Source: Calditrichales bacterium (GTDB lineage: Bacteria; Calditrichota; Calditrichia; Calditrichales; J004). From it: a DNA stretch of 37,631 nucleotides. Where the stretch lies: the NCBI GenBank assembly GCA_015493745.1, contig WGCN01000186.1, forward strand, positions 1 through 37,631, given 5' to 3'. The notes under the pieces were generated by a model that was not told where the DNA came from, ran no database searches, and worked only from the letters and a program-made list of their open reading frames with translations. Positions within the stretch are counted from its first letter, which is position 1, and each line of letters opens with the position of its first letter. The position numbers were made by a program, and so were the translations under genes. This document shows positions 1 to 8,106 of this stretch, one piece after another.

Positions 1-646
1 CAATATGGCTGAAAAGGATATCGAAGTGTTCCTTTACAAAAGCATAGGCCTGCAAATCGCCCATGGCGTTGTAAAGCCGGGTCGATTGAATCAGGTCGGT
101 AAAAAGCACCGTCACGGAGCGAATTTTTACGGACTGATCCACCGCCGGCACCTGGGATGAAAAATATTTACGGAACAGGGGGGCCCCGATCAGTTCCAGG
201 GCGCTAACCGGACGCACACGCGGATCGAGCGTGCGCCGCTCCGGGGGCTCGGGAGCCTGCCCTTCATACAGGGCCGGATTCAGTGATATGGCCACGGTGA
301 TATTTTCATCGGCAAAATTATCAAAATCGGCTTTACAACTCCGGCAATGGCTATGCGCGCTTAGTCCGGATATATCGTGACTGTGATCGACCACACCGTG
401 GCAATGGGGACAGGCCATGTCCCATTGCATCTCAAACAGACCGCACACCACGCCCAACACCACCATATCCAGCAGCTCAACCTGTTCCAGATCAAGCTTC
501 ACGGCCATGATGTTGGGGTTCATAAGAACAAGCCCCTCCGGCGGGCTTTGAATGATTAAACGATACAAACTCTTTACAGGGCCGGGCCTCATCCCCTTTT
601 TATACATATCCTTCAGAATACGCTGAATAGCCTCTTTTTTATACAT
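1..646 (-). CDS. Class III adenylate/guanylate cyclase with N-terminal zinc-ribbon domain (partial, cut by window edge)
   Basis: My translation of the minus strand gives 215 codons before the window edge, starting MYKKEAIQRILKDMYKKG. Residues about 1-170 form an N-terminal domain with two CxxC pairs (CPHC and CRSC, with a His-rich stretch between), a likely zinc ribbon; this resembles the DUF5939 domain found in front of bacterial cyclases. Near the break the chain reads SVTVLFTDLIQST, the opening strand of a class III cyclase catalytic domain, whose FTD aspartate is a metal ligand in the family; the rest lies outside the window. The family makes cAMP or cGMP from ATP or GTP; which one cannot be judged here. 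No membrane segment is seen, so the protein is probably cytoplasmic. Start is uncertain: a second in-frame ATG lies 13 codons downstream (605-607). Family call is fairly secure, nucleotide specificity is not. Confidence 0.75.
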   Translation of the reverse strand, partial: MYKKEAIQRILKDMYKKGMRPGPVKSLYRLIIQSPPEGLVLMNPNIMAVKLDLEQVELLDMVVLGVVCGLFEMQWDMACPHCHGVVDHSHDISGLSAHSHCRSCKADFDNFADENITVAISLNPALYEGQAPEPPERRTLDPRVRPVSALELIGAPLFRKYFSSQVPAVDQSVKIRSVTVLFTDLIQSTRLYNAMGDLQAYAFVKEHFDILFSHI

Positions 647-751
647 CTTTTTCCCGGATTAATTTATAAGAAACAAAACTAACCACTGAATAAAAAGAAT
701 GTATCACAACCTTTGGCGAATCTGATAACGGATTGAATACGATTAAAATAA

Positions 752-783
752 AAAAGGCTTTCCCCGGCGGGAAAGCCCTTTTT
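752..783 (-). terminator. Bidirectional Rho-independent terminator behind the TonB-dependent receptor
   Basis: A perfect 9-bp stem (756-764 with 769-777) closes a 4-base loop. It is flanked by an A-run on the left and a T-run on the right, so it could stop transcription on either strand. It directly abuts the receptor stop codon (TAG at 786-784). Confidence 0.85.
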
Positions 784-3285
784 CTAATAACTTACTTCCA
801 GGCCGAAAAAAATCTGTCGCGGGGAACCGTAAACTTCACGGCCATATACGGAACGGTAGGCCTCGCCGCTCTCTATGGCCACCTGGCGATAGAAATCCAA
901 AAACTCCCGGGGATACTTTTGCTTATACCATTCCATATCACGGTTCTCCGTGGCCGTTCCCGTTTCGGGGAAGACATTAAGAATATTTTTCACATTAAAC
1001 AGATTATTGACCCGTATAAAAAAATTCAGGTCCACTCCGCTTCCCAGCGTCCAGCTTCTATCCAAACGGGCGTCCACATAACTGGTCCAGGGTGTGGTGA
1101 AACTATTGGAAAGACTGATATATGAGGGATATAGAACAGGGCGAAGATAGGGCTGGCCATTGTCATAACGGAATATCACATTCATACGCGTTTGTCCTCC
1201 GACCCTGTTGCCCGACTCTTCAAGGCGATATTCCAGATTCGCGCGGATGGACTGACTGTTCTCCAGGGGCAGAATGGCCTGTCCCGAATTGAAAGGATCC
1301 TCCGGCGCTCCGATAATCGCATCGGGACGTTTTGCCTGGTAGTAGCTGTACTGTATTTTTGGTGAAAAAGAAGCGGATGTGAAGAAGCTAAAGGTCAGAT
1401 TTAGACCTTTGATCTCCGTAGGCATGCGATTTCTAATATTTGGGGCCAATCTGTCATCCCGCCACTCACGGAACTCTTTTTTCCAGAAAAAATTGCCATA
1501 CAATGCCCCTGTCCTGCCCAATACACTCTTGACGGTAAGATCAAAGTAGGAGAATTGTTGCAACTGACTGGCCTGATTGAAATTGGCATTGGCTTCATTC
1601 CCGAAGGCATAGTAATATTCGTCATAATTATACTTCTTCCAAAGAACGACAGGCGAAACGGTATATATACCGCTGCTGATATTCAGCAGGATATCCCTGT
1701 CGGCGACATATGAAAACGAAAGACGCGGGTCCCAGCTTTTAAGCTTCTTATCCCCAACCCCTTCCGGTATAAAGGTTTGATAGAAAGGGTCATAAAAAGG
1801 ATCGAGAACATTTTTATTGTCAAAATAATTATAGCGCAGCCCCGCTTCTATCTGAAAAGAGTCATAGGCATAGCTGTAATTAAAATAGGCGGCGGTATGG
1901 GTAATCCTCTTGGCGGGGAACTCACCGCCATCCGTTATATTGCCGGAGCGATCATAACCCGAGATGTTACCGGCATAGCTGGCAAAAAAATATTTTGGAA
2001 TGTCATCAACAGGAATTTCACCGGGAGCGAACCAATTATGGGTATAGCGCATAATATGGGGATTTATGTTGAAATAGCGCAGGGTCATATCCCGCCAATC
2101 GCCGCCCAGGCTCACCTTATGACGATCCCACAGGGTGGTGTTGAAATCCAGACCTCCCTCCAGCCAGCCGGTATTGCTTTTGCTGTACCGGCCATAGTAG
2201 CCATTGGGAGTAAATCCGTATCGGTAGTAGCTTGGTCCGTTGGCCAGGTACCATCTGTCCCTAAATTCGATATCCCCGCCGCTGGCGGGGACAACGGCGG
2301 CGCTGTCCGCCCAGGCCTTCCAGTTGTTGCCCAGATACTCATCAAACTTATCCCGGTTTTGGTCATAATAACCAAAGCGCGCGCGGATGGCGCTGGATTT
2401 ATTAAGCGCATATGTCATGTTTAAACCGAGAAACAAGGCATTGTTTTTATAAGTAAAGTCACGTGTATTAAAAATATTTCTGATGGGAGTGGCATCGGAG
2501 GAGTAGTTGCGATGATCATACAGGGCAGTTATCTCCGCGGTAAAGGGCTTAAAGTCAAAATTAAAAAAGGAGTTGAGCGCCCAGCGCCGGCTGCTGTTTC
2601 CCGGCGTGAATCCGGCGGGGTAAATAAGGTCAAAGGTTTCGGAGTTCGGATCATAGGGGTTTTGCTTTAAATTATAAAATGTAATGCCTTTATTGAACAC
2701 TTTCCGCGTATCGCCCACATCCTGGTTTTCCAGAGCCATATAATAACGAAAATGCTCCGTAACCGAGCCCCCGGCCTGTAAAACAAAACTGTGCTCGCGG
2801 TAAGAGTAGGTATCCAGAAAGGTTTCTCCCGTCCGGGCAAACTTATCGGTCTGAAGGCTTGCCGTTATCTGTAAATCCGGCCCGCCGGTTTTGAGGCGCG
2901 CTGCAATCAGCGACGTACCGAGGACATTTTGGGCCGCTGAAAAACTGCCGGCATGGATGGCGATGCCGCTCAGGGCCTCCGGGATAAGGTAAATGGCCGG
3001 TTGGCCGCTGATGGTGGTCAGATTAAAGCCATTGAGTAAAAAACTATTCTCATTGGCGCCGCCGCCATGCACCCGAAGCAGCCCGTCCCGCAAAACAATG
3101 CCCTGTTGAACCCCGAGGAAGTTTTTAAATCCGCGCACGGCGGAAAAGGTCACCTGAGCGGAAGTAAACCGTTGTTGAGTTAATGTATAGGTGCTGCTGT
3201 CCGCCCGGTTCAGGCTGTCCTGAGCGGATAAGGGCAGCAAAAGAATAAAAGAGAGCAGGAGGATTGTTCCGGTATAACGCAACAT
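784..3285 (-). CDS. TonB-dependent outer-membrane receptor
   Basis: An 833-residue protein with a Sec signal peptide (residues about 1-21, hydrophobic LLLSFILLLPLSA then AQ). Residues about 45-150 look like a plug domain, with RVHGGGANENSFLLNGFN matching the usual 'Gg..e..ylidG' plug pattern. The rest is rich in alternating aromatic residues (Y, F, W), as expected for a 22-strand barrel, and the chain ends in the aromatic FGLEVSY typical of outer-membrane barrels. There is no N-terminal carboxypeptidase-like extension and no SusD gene next to it, so a SusCD glycan system is not supported. Such proteins import siderophores, cobalamin, metals or oligomers using TonB energy; the substrate here is unknown. 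The start has a good ribosome site (GGAGAAG) about 4 bases upstream. It appears monocistronic. Confidence 0.85.
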   Translation of the reverse strand: MLRYTGTILLLSFILLLPLSAQDSLNRADSSTYTLTQQRFTSAQVTFSAVRGFKNFLGVQQGIVLRDGLLRVHGGGANENSFLLNGFNLTTISGQPAIYLIPEALSGIAIHAGSFSAAQNVLGTSLIAARLKTGGPDLQITASLQTDKFARTGETFLDTYSYREHSFVLQAGGSVTEHFRYYMALENQDVGDTRKVFNKGITFYNLKQNPYDPNSETFDLIYPAGFTPGNSSRRWALNSFFNFDFKPFTAEITALYDHRNYSSDATPIRNIFNTRDFTYKNNALFLGLNMTYALNKSSAIRARFGYYDQNRDKFDEYLGNNWKAWADSAAVVPASGGDIEFRDRWYLANGPSYYRYGFTPNGYYGRYSKSNTGWLEGGLDFNTTLWDRHKVSLGGDWRDMTLRYFNINPHIMRYTHNWFAPGEIPVDDIPKYFFASYAGNISGYDRSGNITDGGEFPAKRITHTAAYFNYSYAYDSFQIEAGLRYNYFDNKNVLDPFYDPFYQTFIPEGVGDKKLKSWDPRLSFSYVADRDILLNISSGIYTVSPVVLWKKYNYDEYYYAFGNEANANFNQASQLQQFSYFDLTVKSVLGRTGALYGNFFWKKEFREWRDDRLAPNIRNRMPTEIKGLNLTFSFFTSASFSPKIQYSYYQAKRPDAIIGAPEDPFNSGQAILPLENSQSIRANLEYRLEESGNRVGGQTRMNVIFRYDNGQPYLRPVLYPSYISLSNSFTTPWTSYVDARLDRSWTLGSGVDLNFFIRVNNLFNVKNILNVFPETGTATENRDMEWYKQKYPREFLDFYRQVAIESGEAYRSVYGREVYGSPRQIFFGLEVSY

Positions 3286-3380
3286 ATTTCTTCTCCGTTT
3301 ATGGGTTGGGAGGCCCCACCTGTAAAATACTGCCGTTTGTAAAACAATATCACCATAAAAACAGGAGCGGGGTCCGAAAA

Positions 3381-3409
3381 TTGTAACGTAACGATTTTGG
3401 AGATATAAT
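3381..3409 (+). promoter_or_regulatory. Sigma-70-like promoter without an obvious gene
   Basis: TTGTAA at 3381-3386 and TATAAT at 3404-3409 are separated by exactly 17 bases. It points rightwards, into the region antisense to the parvulin gene, and no plus-strand gene follows until 4072. It could drive an untranslated RNA or be a chance match in AT-rich DNA. Confidence 0.35.
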
Positions 3410-3532
3410 ATAGTTAAAAAAATCAGGAAAAGATAAATATTTTCAAAATAATGCTAATTTATTAACCGCATAAGAGTAACAGTAACCGATCGGGGTTTGT
3501 TTGTCATTCAAACCAACCGCGCCCCATGATTC

Positions 3533-3808
3533 CTACCGCTGTCCGGTCTTTTTTATAATATGATAACCGAACTGGGTACGGATAACCCTGGGTATCAAAC
3601 GGTTTGGCGATTTAATGACCACCTGCTCAAATTCCTTTACCATTTTACCGGGGCCGAACCAACCCAGGTCGCCCCCCTTGGATTTGCTGGGACAGGTGGA
3701 GAACTCCCTGGCCAGCAGGGAAAAATTGGCCCCTTTTTTTAAACGCTTTAAAATTTCTTCCGCCCGGCCGCGATCTTTTACCAATATATGACTGGCGCGC
3801 CACTCCAT
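3533..3808 (-). CDS. Stand-alone parvulin-type peptidyl-prolyl cis-trans isomerase
   Basis: A 91-residue protein that is little more than a single rotamase (PpiC) domain. It opens with ASHILVK and contains KGANFSLLAREFS, then GGDLGWFGPGKMVKEFE and ends QFGYHIIKK; these are the standard parvulin landmarks. Length matches the small cytoplasmic parvulins (about 90 residues), and there is no signal peptide. The enzyme would speed up prolyl isomerisation in folding proteins. The start at 3808 is chosen because AAGGAG lies 8 bases upstream and the family begins with this stretch; a longer frame to 3865 has no ribosome site. A promoter overlapped by a nested dyad lies just upstream. It is divergent from the PDZ gene at 4072, which suggests but does not prove a shared envelope-folding theme. 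Confidence 0.88.
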   Translation of the reverse strand: MEWRASHILVKDRGRAEEILKRLKKGANFSLLAREFSTCPSKSKGGDLGWFGPGKMVKEFEQVVIKSPNRLIPRVIRTQFGYHIIKKTGQR

Positions 3809-3838
3809 AATTATTTCTCCTTGAAAACAAATAACAAA

Positions 3839-3882
3839 TTTATACCCCAAACAGGGCATTATCAATGCCTTATATGGGGTAT
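3839..3882 (-). promoter_or_regulatory. Parvulin promoter covered by a nested inverted repeat
   Basis: An outer dyad ATACCCC (3842-3848) / GGGGTAT (3876-3882) encloses a perfect inner dyad GGCATT-atc-AATGCC (3855-3869). On the minus strand a TATAAA box (3844-3839) and TTGATA (3865-3860) fall inside it, with a rather short 15-base spacer. The arrangement looks like an operator over a promoter. On the plus strand the outer arm is followed by a T-run, so a terminator-like role is an alternative. Confidence 0.45.
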
Positions 3883-4014
3883 TTTTTTACTTTTCTTCCC
3901 TGTGACCGGGCTTTATCATCAGTGCTTACCAATAGGGCAATGTAACTTTAGCCTTGATATGGCGTATATGTCCGCATGTTTTTTCTCCTCAGCTCTAACC
4001 GGGCCATGTGGGTT

Positions 4015-4030
4015 TGGCATGCCTCTTGTT
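4015..4030 (+). promoter_or_regulatory. Sigma-54-like promoter in front of the PDZ/two-component operon
   Basis: TGGCATG, four bases, then TTGTT resembles the sigma-54 -24/-12 consensus TGGCACG-N4-TTGCW with the correct spacing but T in place of the conserved C of the -12 element. It lies 42 bases before the PDZ start, and the operon encodes an NtrC-type sigma-54 activator, which makes autoregulation plausible. Confidence 0.4.
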
Positions 4031-4071
4031 TGTTTGGGAACAAGATTAACCAACCAACACAAGGAGACCGT

Positions 4072-5091
4072 ATGCTTAAGTCTGTTTTTTATATCACCAT
4101 GACGGTATTGTTGATTGCCGCTTATCCGGTATTTCCGGCCGCCATAGACAATGAACAATCCATAAAAGTTACCCGCGGCGGAACACATAATATGCTGGGT
4201 GTGCTGGTGGCTGATGAGCAAACTGATGAGGGAAACCAGATCGTTGTTTTTACCGTTATCAAAAACAGCGCGGCCGAAAAGGCGGGTATCCAAAAGGACG
4301 ATATTCTGCTGGAAATCAACGGCCGGGAAATAGAAAGTGCCAGGGATTTGTCCCTTGATGCAAAAAAATGGCGTGAAAAGGATGTTCTGAGCATTAAGCT
4401 CAGCCGCCAGAATAAAATCATGACGGTGAAAGCGACCATCAGCACTCTGGAAAACCCCGGAACGATGATTATTTTTTCCGGCGACGGTCATGAGAGTGAT
4501 GAAGATTCTCTGATTGAAACCTTCTTTTACCGCGATACCGATGAAAGCGGCAAAGGCCAAGAAAAGGAAAGACAACTGAGCCTTATGGTAAATACGGAAG
4601 GAACGCCACAACCCGGCGCGGCCTCAACTTTCATGTCCAAAAACAAGGGCACCTATCTCGGTGTGGAAGCTGAAACATTAAGCCCCCAACTGGCCGCTTA
4701 CTTTGGCGTGAAGAGCGGGGTTTTACTGGAAACCGTTTATGAGGACAGCCCGGCTGAAAAGGCCGGTTTAAAAGCAGGTGATGTGATTACCTCCATAAAT
4801 AAACGGGAGGTAGCAGACTTTGAGGATTTGATGCGCATTCTCGACTATTACAATCCCGGAGAAACCGTTACGGCAAAGATCATGCGCCAGGGCAGTAAAA
4901 AAACCCGGGAGGTAACCCTGGGAGACAAACCTGCTCATTTCAGCTGGCCGGGTAACCAGGAAGGGTTCAGGATGGACGGATTGCGACAGTTAAGGATGCA
5001 TCTGCCCAAACTGCGGAAAAATATGTTTATCCTCAGGAAGGAACTAAGAAAACTCAGCGGTAACCGTTTACATGAATTTTACCTCATCTGA
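4072..5091 (+). CDS. Exported protein with two PDZ domains and no protease domain
   Basis: A 339-residue protein. Residues about 1-20 form a signal peptide (SVFYITMTVLLIAAYPVFPA then AI). PDZ 1 covers about 37-125 and includes KNSAAEKAGIQKDDILLEING; PDZ 2 covers about 195-285 and includes YEDSPAEKAGLKAGDVITSIN. An acidic linker (about 130-190) joins them and the tail is basic. No HtrA/DegP trypsin-like or S41 protease domain is present, so it is a peptide-binding adaptor rather than a protease. The start at 4072 is set by AAGGAG 5 bases upstream and by the signal peptide. It precedes a membrane histidine kinase and a sigma-54 activator, so it may bind misfolded C-termini in the periplasm and signal to the kinase; that is inference from context. 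PDZ calls are secure, function is not. Confidence 0.8.
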   Translation: MLKSVFYITMTVLLIAAYPVFPAAIDNEQSIKVTRGGTHNMLGVLVADEQTDEGNQIVVFTVIKNSAAEKAGIQKDDILLEINGREIESARDLSLDAKKWREKDVLSIKLSRQNKIMTVKATISTLENPGTMIIFSGDGHESDEDSLIETFFYRDTDESGKGQEKERQLSLMVNTEGTPQPGAASTFMSKNKGTYLGVEAETLSPQLAAYFGVKSGVLLETVYEDSPAEKAGLKAGDVITSINKREVADFEDLMRILDYYNPGETVTAKIMRQGSKKTREVTLGDKPAHFSWPGNQEGFRMDGLRQLRMHLPKLRKNMFILRKELRKLSGNRLHEFYLI

Positions 5092-5118
5092 AAAACGGTT
5101 TTATTCCAACCCGATCTT

Positions 5119-5145
5119 GCGGAGGGACATCCCCTCCGCTTTATC
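5119..5145 (+). terminator. Hairpin between the PDZ gene and the kinase gene
   Basis: GCGGAGGG (5119-5126) pairs with CCCTCCGC (5132-5139) around a 5-base loop, followed by only a short T-rich run. It is a weak terminator or a processing/attenuation hairpin within a probable operon. Confidence 0.45.
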
Positions 5146-5154
5146 CAATCATGA

Positions 5155-6648
5155 ATGCCTTATATGAAACTTAACAGTATCCGTGCCCGGTTTATTCTGG
5201 TCATCTCCGTGCTAACGGCCGTTATTCTGGCCTTACAGCTTTACTTTATCAACCAAACTCAAAAGGATGTTTTGGGAGAACTCAACCGTTTCAGCCGTTC
5301 GCTGAACAGAGTCACCGATGAGCTGTTTATAAAGCAAATGGGGAAACGGCCTTCTGCGGTGCAAATACAATCATTCTCTTTCATCCGGGACAGCCTGAGC
5401 GCCATGAAACGGGGTAATGTCCAGCCGGACTCTATTAAACCGGGTAATCTCCGTCTGGCCTGGCTGCCCGACACCCTGAAAAAATCGCTTAGAATTTTGG
5501 ATATCAAATTAAACAAAATAAAAAGCAACCGGCGCAAAATAGACAGCATCCGCATAATTGCGGATTCCCTGCGCGCCAGGCTAATGTTAACAAGGCAGCC
5601 TGTTGCGAAAGATGACCAGGAAAATGAAACCATCGAATTTATTGTCCCCGCCATTTCGGGGCCCACCTCCCACCTGATGCGTTTTTCCTACAGTACGGCC
5701 ACAATGCAGGATGCCCTGACAGATATCCGCAACCGCAATATTCTTATCTCCGTACTCTTGCTTTTGGCGGCAATTGGCGTTATTAGTCTAATGGCCAGGC
5801 GTTTTTCAGCGCCCATAAAACACTTACAATCTTCATTTGAAAAAGTTGTGGAAGGCGACTTTTCCATACATGTGGAATCCAGAGGTGGCGATGAAATAGC
5901 CAAATTGGCCGGTGCCTTTAACCGGATGGTGGAGGAGCTGCGAAAAAACCGCGAAAAGGAAGCCAGTCTGCGCCAAAAGGAACGATTGGCCAGCCTGGGG
6001 CAATTGGCCGCCGGTGTTGCCCATGAGATACGCAATCCCCTGAACGCCATCGGCCTGACCATTCACCATCTGGAAGACAGGTTTATGGCTGAAGATGACG
6101 CATCTTCCCGGCAGTATGTGCGGATTATCCAGGATGAAATAAAACGGTTGGATAAAACCGTAGGCAATTTTCTGGGTTATCTGCGCGAGGAAAAACTAAA
6201 CCGCCGGCCGGTGGATATGAACGGTTATATTCACGACATTCTCCGCCTTTACCGGCGGGAGTTTGAAAAACAGAATATTCAGGTTATCTTCGAACCTGCC
6301 GGGACCTGCCTGTTCAACATTGATGGCAGCCGTTTTAAAACCGTGGTTATAAACATACTGATCAATGCCCTGCAGGCCATGCCGGATGGCGGAAGGCTGA
6401 AAATCGGCCTGGAGTGTAAGCGAAAAGTATTATGGATCGAAGACAATGGTTCGGGCATCCCCCCCGGAATAGAGGAACATATCTTTGATCTTTACTATAC
6501 AACAAAAAGCAGCGGTACCGGCCTGGGCCTGCCCACCGCCTATAAAATTGTCAAAGCTCATGGTGGGGATATCTCCATCCTAAGCAATAAAGAACAAGGA
6601 ACCCGCGTTACCATCACCATAGGAAAAGATGAAGATTCTGGTCATTGA
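5155..6648 (+). CDS. Membrane sensor histidine kinase
   Basis: A 497-residue transmembrane kinase. One helix lies at about 12-30 (ILVISVLTAVILALQLYF), then a periplasmic region of about 165 residues with no recognised domain, then a second helix at about 195-213 (ILISVLLLLAAIGVISLM). A HAMP linker follows (about 214-268). The HisKA box AAGVAHEIRNPLNAIG carries the phosphoacceptor at H290. The ATPase domain shows the N box (INILINALQAMP), G1 box (IEDNGSGIP) and G2 box (SSGTGLGLPTAYKI). The architecture is that of NtrB/ZraS-like kinases that pair with sigma-54 activators, and such an activator gene overlaps this gene by 20 bases. The start is uncertain: ATG 5155 or ATG 5164, neither with a clear ribosome site. 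The signal is unknown; the PDZ protein upstream is a candidate partner. Confidence 0.88.
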   Translation: MPYMKLNSIRARFILVISVLTAVILALQLYFINQTQKDVLGELNRFSRSLNRVTDELFIKQMGKRPSAVQIQSFSFIRDSLSAMKRGNVQPDSIKPGNLRLAWLPDTLKKSLRILDIKLNKIKSNRRKIDSIRIIADSLRARLMLTRQPVAKDDQENETIEFIVPAISGPTSHLMRFSYSTATMQDALTDIRNRNILISVLLLLAAIGVISLMARRFSAPIKHLQSSFEKVVEGDFSIHVESRGGDEIAKLAGAFNRMVEELRKNREKEASLRQKERLASLGQLAAGVAHEIRNPLNAIGLTIHHLEDRFMAEDDASSRQYVRIIQDEIKRLDKTVGNFLGYLREEKLNRRPVDMNGYIHDILRLYRREFEKQNIQVIFEPAGTCLFNIDGSRFKTVVINILINALQAMPDGGRLKIGLECKRKVLWIEDNGSGIPPGIEEHIFDLYYTTKSSGTGLGLPTAYKIVKAHGGDISILSNKEQGTRVTITIGKDEDSGH

Positions 6649-7975
6649 TGACGAAATCAACCAACGGCATATCATTGCCGATATATTAGCCGATGCCGGT
6701 TACAGAGTGGCACAGGCCGAAAACGGACACAGCGCCCTGCAAAAGCTGAAAAAAAACCACTTTCCGGTTATTCTGACCGACTTAAAGATGCCCGGTATGG
6801 ATGGGCGGGAACTTCTGGAAAACGTAAAGAAGCAGGCCCCGGCCACCCAGGTGATATTAATGACCGCCTTCGGCAGCATTCCCGGCGCCGTGGAGGCCAT
6901 AAAAAAAGGCGCCTACGATTACCTGACCAAACCCTTTGACAAAGAGAATTTACTGTTAACCGTAAAAAGAGCCGCTGAAAAATACCGTTTGCTGGAGGAA
7001 AACAACCGGCTGCGGTCACAACTGGGCAAGCATCAGGACCCGCACCGGTTTATCGGGAAAAGTGCCGCCATAAGAAACATTCTCCATCTGGTTGATCGCA
7101 TCAAGGATATTGACGCTACGGTTTTAATATCCGGGCCCAGTGGAACCGGCAAGGAGGTGCTGGCCCGTACCATTCATTTTAGCGGTGCCCGGAGGGAAGG
7201 TCCGTTTGTGGCCCTGAACTGCGGCGCCATCCCTGAGCATCTGATCGAAAGCGCCCTCTTTGGTCATAAAAAGGGAGCTTTTACCGGCGCCCACCAGGAT
7301 CAGACGGGGAAGTTTGAACAAGCCCGCGGCGGTACCCTGTTCCTGGATGAAATCGGTACCATGCGTCCCGACCTGCAGGTGCGCCTGCTGCGCGTCTTGC
7401 AGGAAAAGGAGTTTGAACCCATTGGCGGCCAAAACCATCTGAAACTGGACGCCCGGATCATCGCCGCCACCAACGAAGATCTTAAAAAACTGATCAGCAC
7501 CGGGCGATTCCGGGAAGACCTTTATCATCGTATTAATGTTTTTGATATCCGACTGCCCGCCCTGCGAGAGCGCCCCGCGGATATTCCCTTGTTTGTCCGT
7601 TTCTTTACCGAAAAGTTTTGCGTTCAGTATAACAAGGGGATTCCGGAGTTTACGCCTGAAGCCATGCGTTTACTGGAAGAGTATGACTGGCCCGGCAATG
7701 TGCGCGAATTACAGCATGTCATCGAAAAAACACTCATCATGAATGACGGCACGATTATAGATGCCTGCCATATCAGCCTAAAGCCGGTAACGCCGTCGCA
7801 TCCCTCCGGCACCCGTTCCCTGCCCGCCATGGAGCGGGCCATGATAGTCCGGGCCCTCGAAAAAAATAAGGGTTCCATACGTAAGTCGGCGATGGAATTG
7901 GGCCTGTCCTACAAAACATTGCAATACCGGATAAAGAAATACAACATCCAACCCTCTTCATATAAAAAAAGCTGA
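6629..7975 (+). CDS. NtrC-family sigma-54-dependent response regulator
   Basis: A 448-residue three-domain activator. The receiver (1-115) has acidic residues D7/D8, phosphoacceptor D51 (VILTDLKMPG) and the switch lysine in YDYLTKPFD. The AAA+ domain (about 140-365) has Walker A GPSGTGKE, the sigma-54 contact loop GAFTGA, Walker B GGTLFLDEIG and an arginine-finger region RFREDLYHRINVF. A Fis-type helix-turn-helix closes the chain (KSAMELGLSYKTLQYRIKKY). The family hydrolyses ATP to open sigma-54 promoters when phosphorylated. It overlaps the kinase gene by 20 bases, which fixes the pair as a two-component system and implies translational coupling. A sigma-54-like element lies before the first gene of the operon. 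Target genes are unknown. Confidence 0.93.
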   Translation: MKILVIDDEINQRHIIADILADAGYRVAQAENGHSALQKLKKNHFPVILTDLKMPGMDGRELLENVKKQAPATQVILMTAFGSIPGAVEAIKKGAYDYLTKPFDKENLLLTVKRAAEKYRLLEENNRLRSQLGKHQDPHRFIGKSAAIRNILHLVDRIKDIDATVLISGPSGTGKEVLARTIHFSGARREGPFVALNCGAIPEHLIESALFGHKKGAFTGAHQDQTGKFEQARGGTLFLDEIGTMRPDLQVRLLRVLQEKEFEPIGGQNHLKLDARIIAATNEDLKKLISTGRFREDLYHRINVFDIRLPALRERPADIPLFVRFFTEKFCVQYNKGIPEFTPEAMRLLEEYDWPGNVRELQHVIEKTLIMNDGTIIDACHISLKPVTPSHPSGTRSLPAMERAMIVRALEKNKGSIRKSAMELGLSYKTLQYRIKKYNIQPSSYKKS

Positions 7976-8009
7976 GCCATCGCCCGGGCCATGGCTCCCT
8001 TTACCTTTT
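7974..8009 (+). terminator. Terminator after the PDZ/two-component operon
   Basis: GAGCCAT (7974-7980) pairs with ATGGCTC (7991-7997) around a 10-base loop that can itself partly pair, followed by a pyrimidine and T-rich stretch. It overlaps the stop codon of the response regulator. Confidence 0.65.
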
Positions 8010-8106
8010 CTTATCATGCCCGGGAAATAAATAAAGCAACCTCCGGTTTAGCATAGCTTATCTTTTCCCGAGAATAAGACTATCTTTAACATGGAGCATC
8101 TTACTT

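Noticed and set aside
784..3285. SusCD glycan-uptake locus
   Set aside because: The receptor lacks the N-terminal carboxypeptidase-like extension of SusC and no SusD gene is adjacent.
3919..4611. Minus-strand open frame (230 codons) in the parvulin-PDZ interval
   Set aside because: Overlaps the start and first PDZ domain of the well-supported plus-strand gene, and has no ribosome site or recognisable domain.
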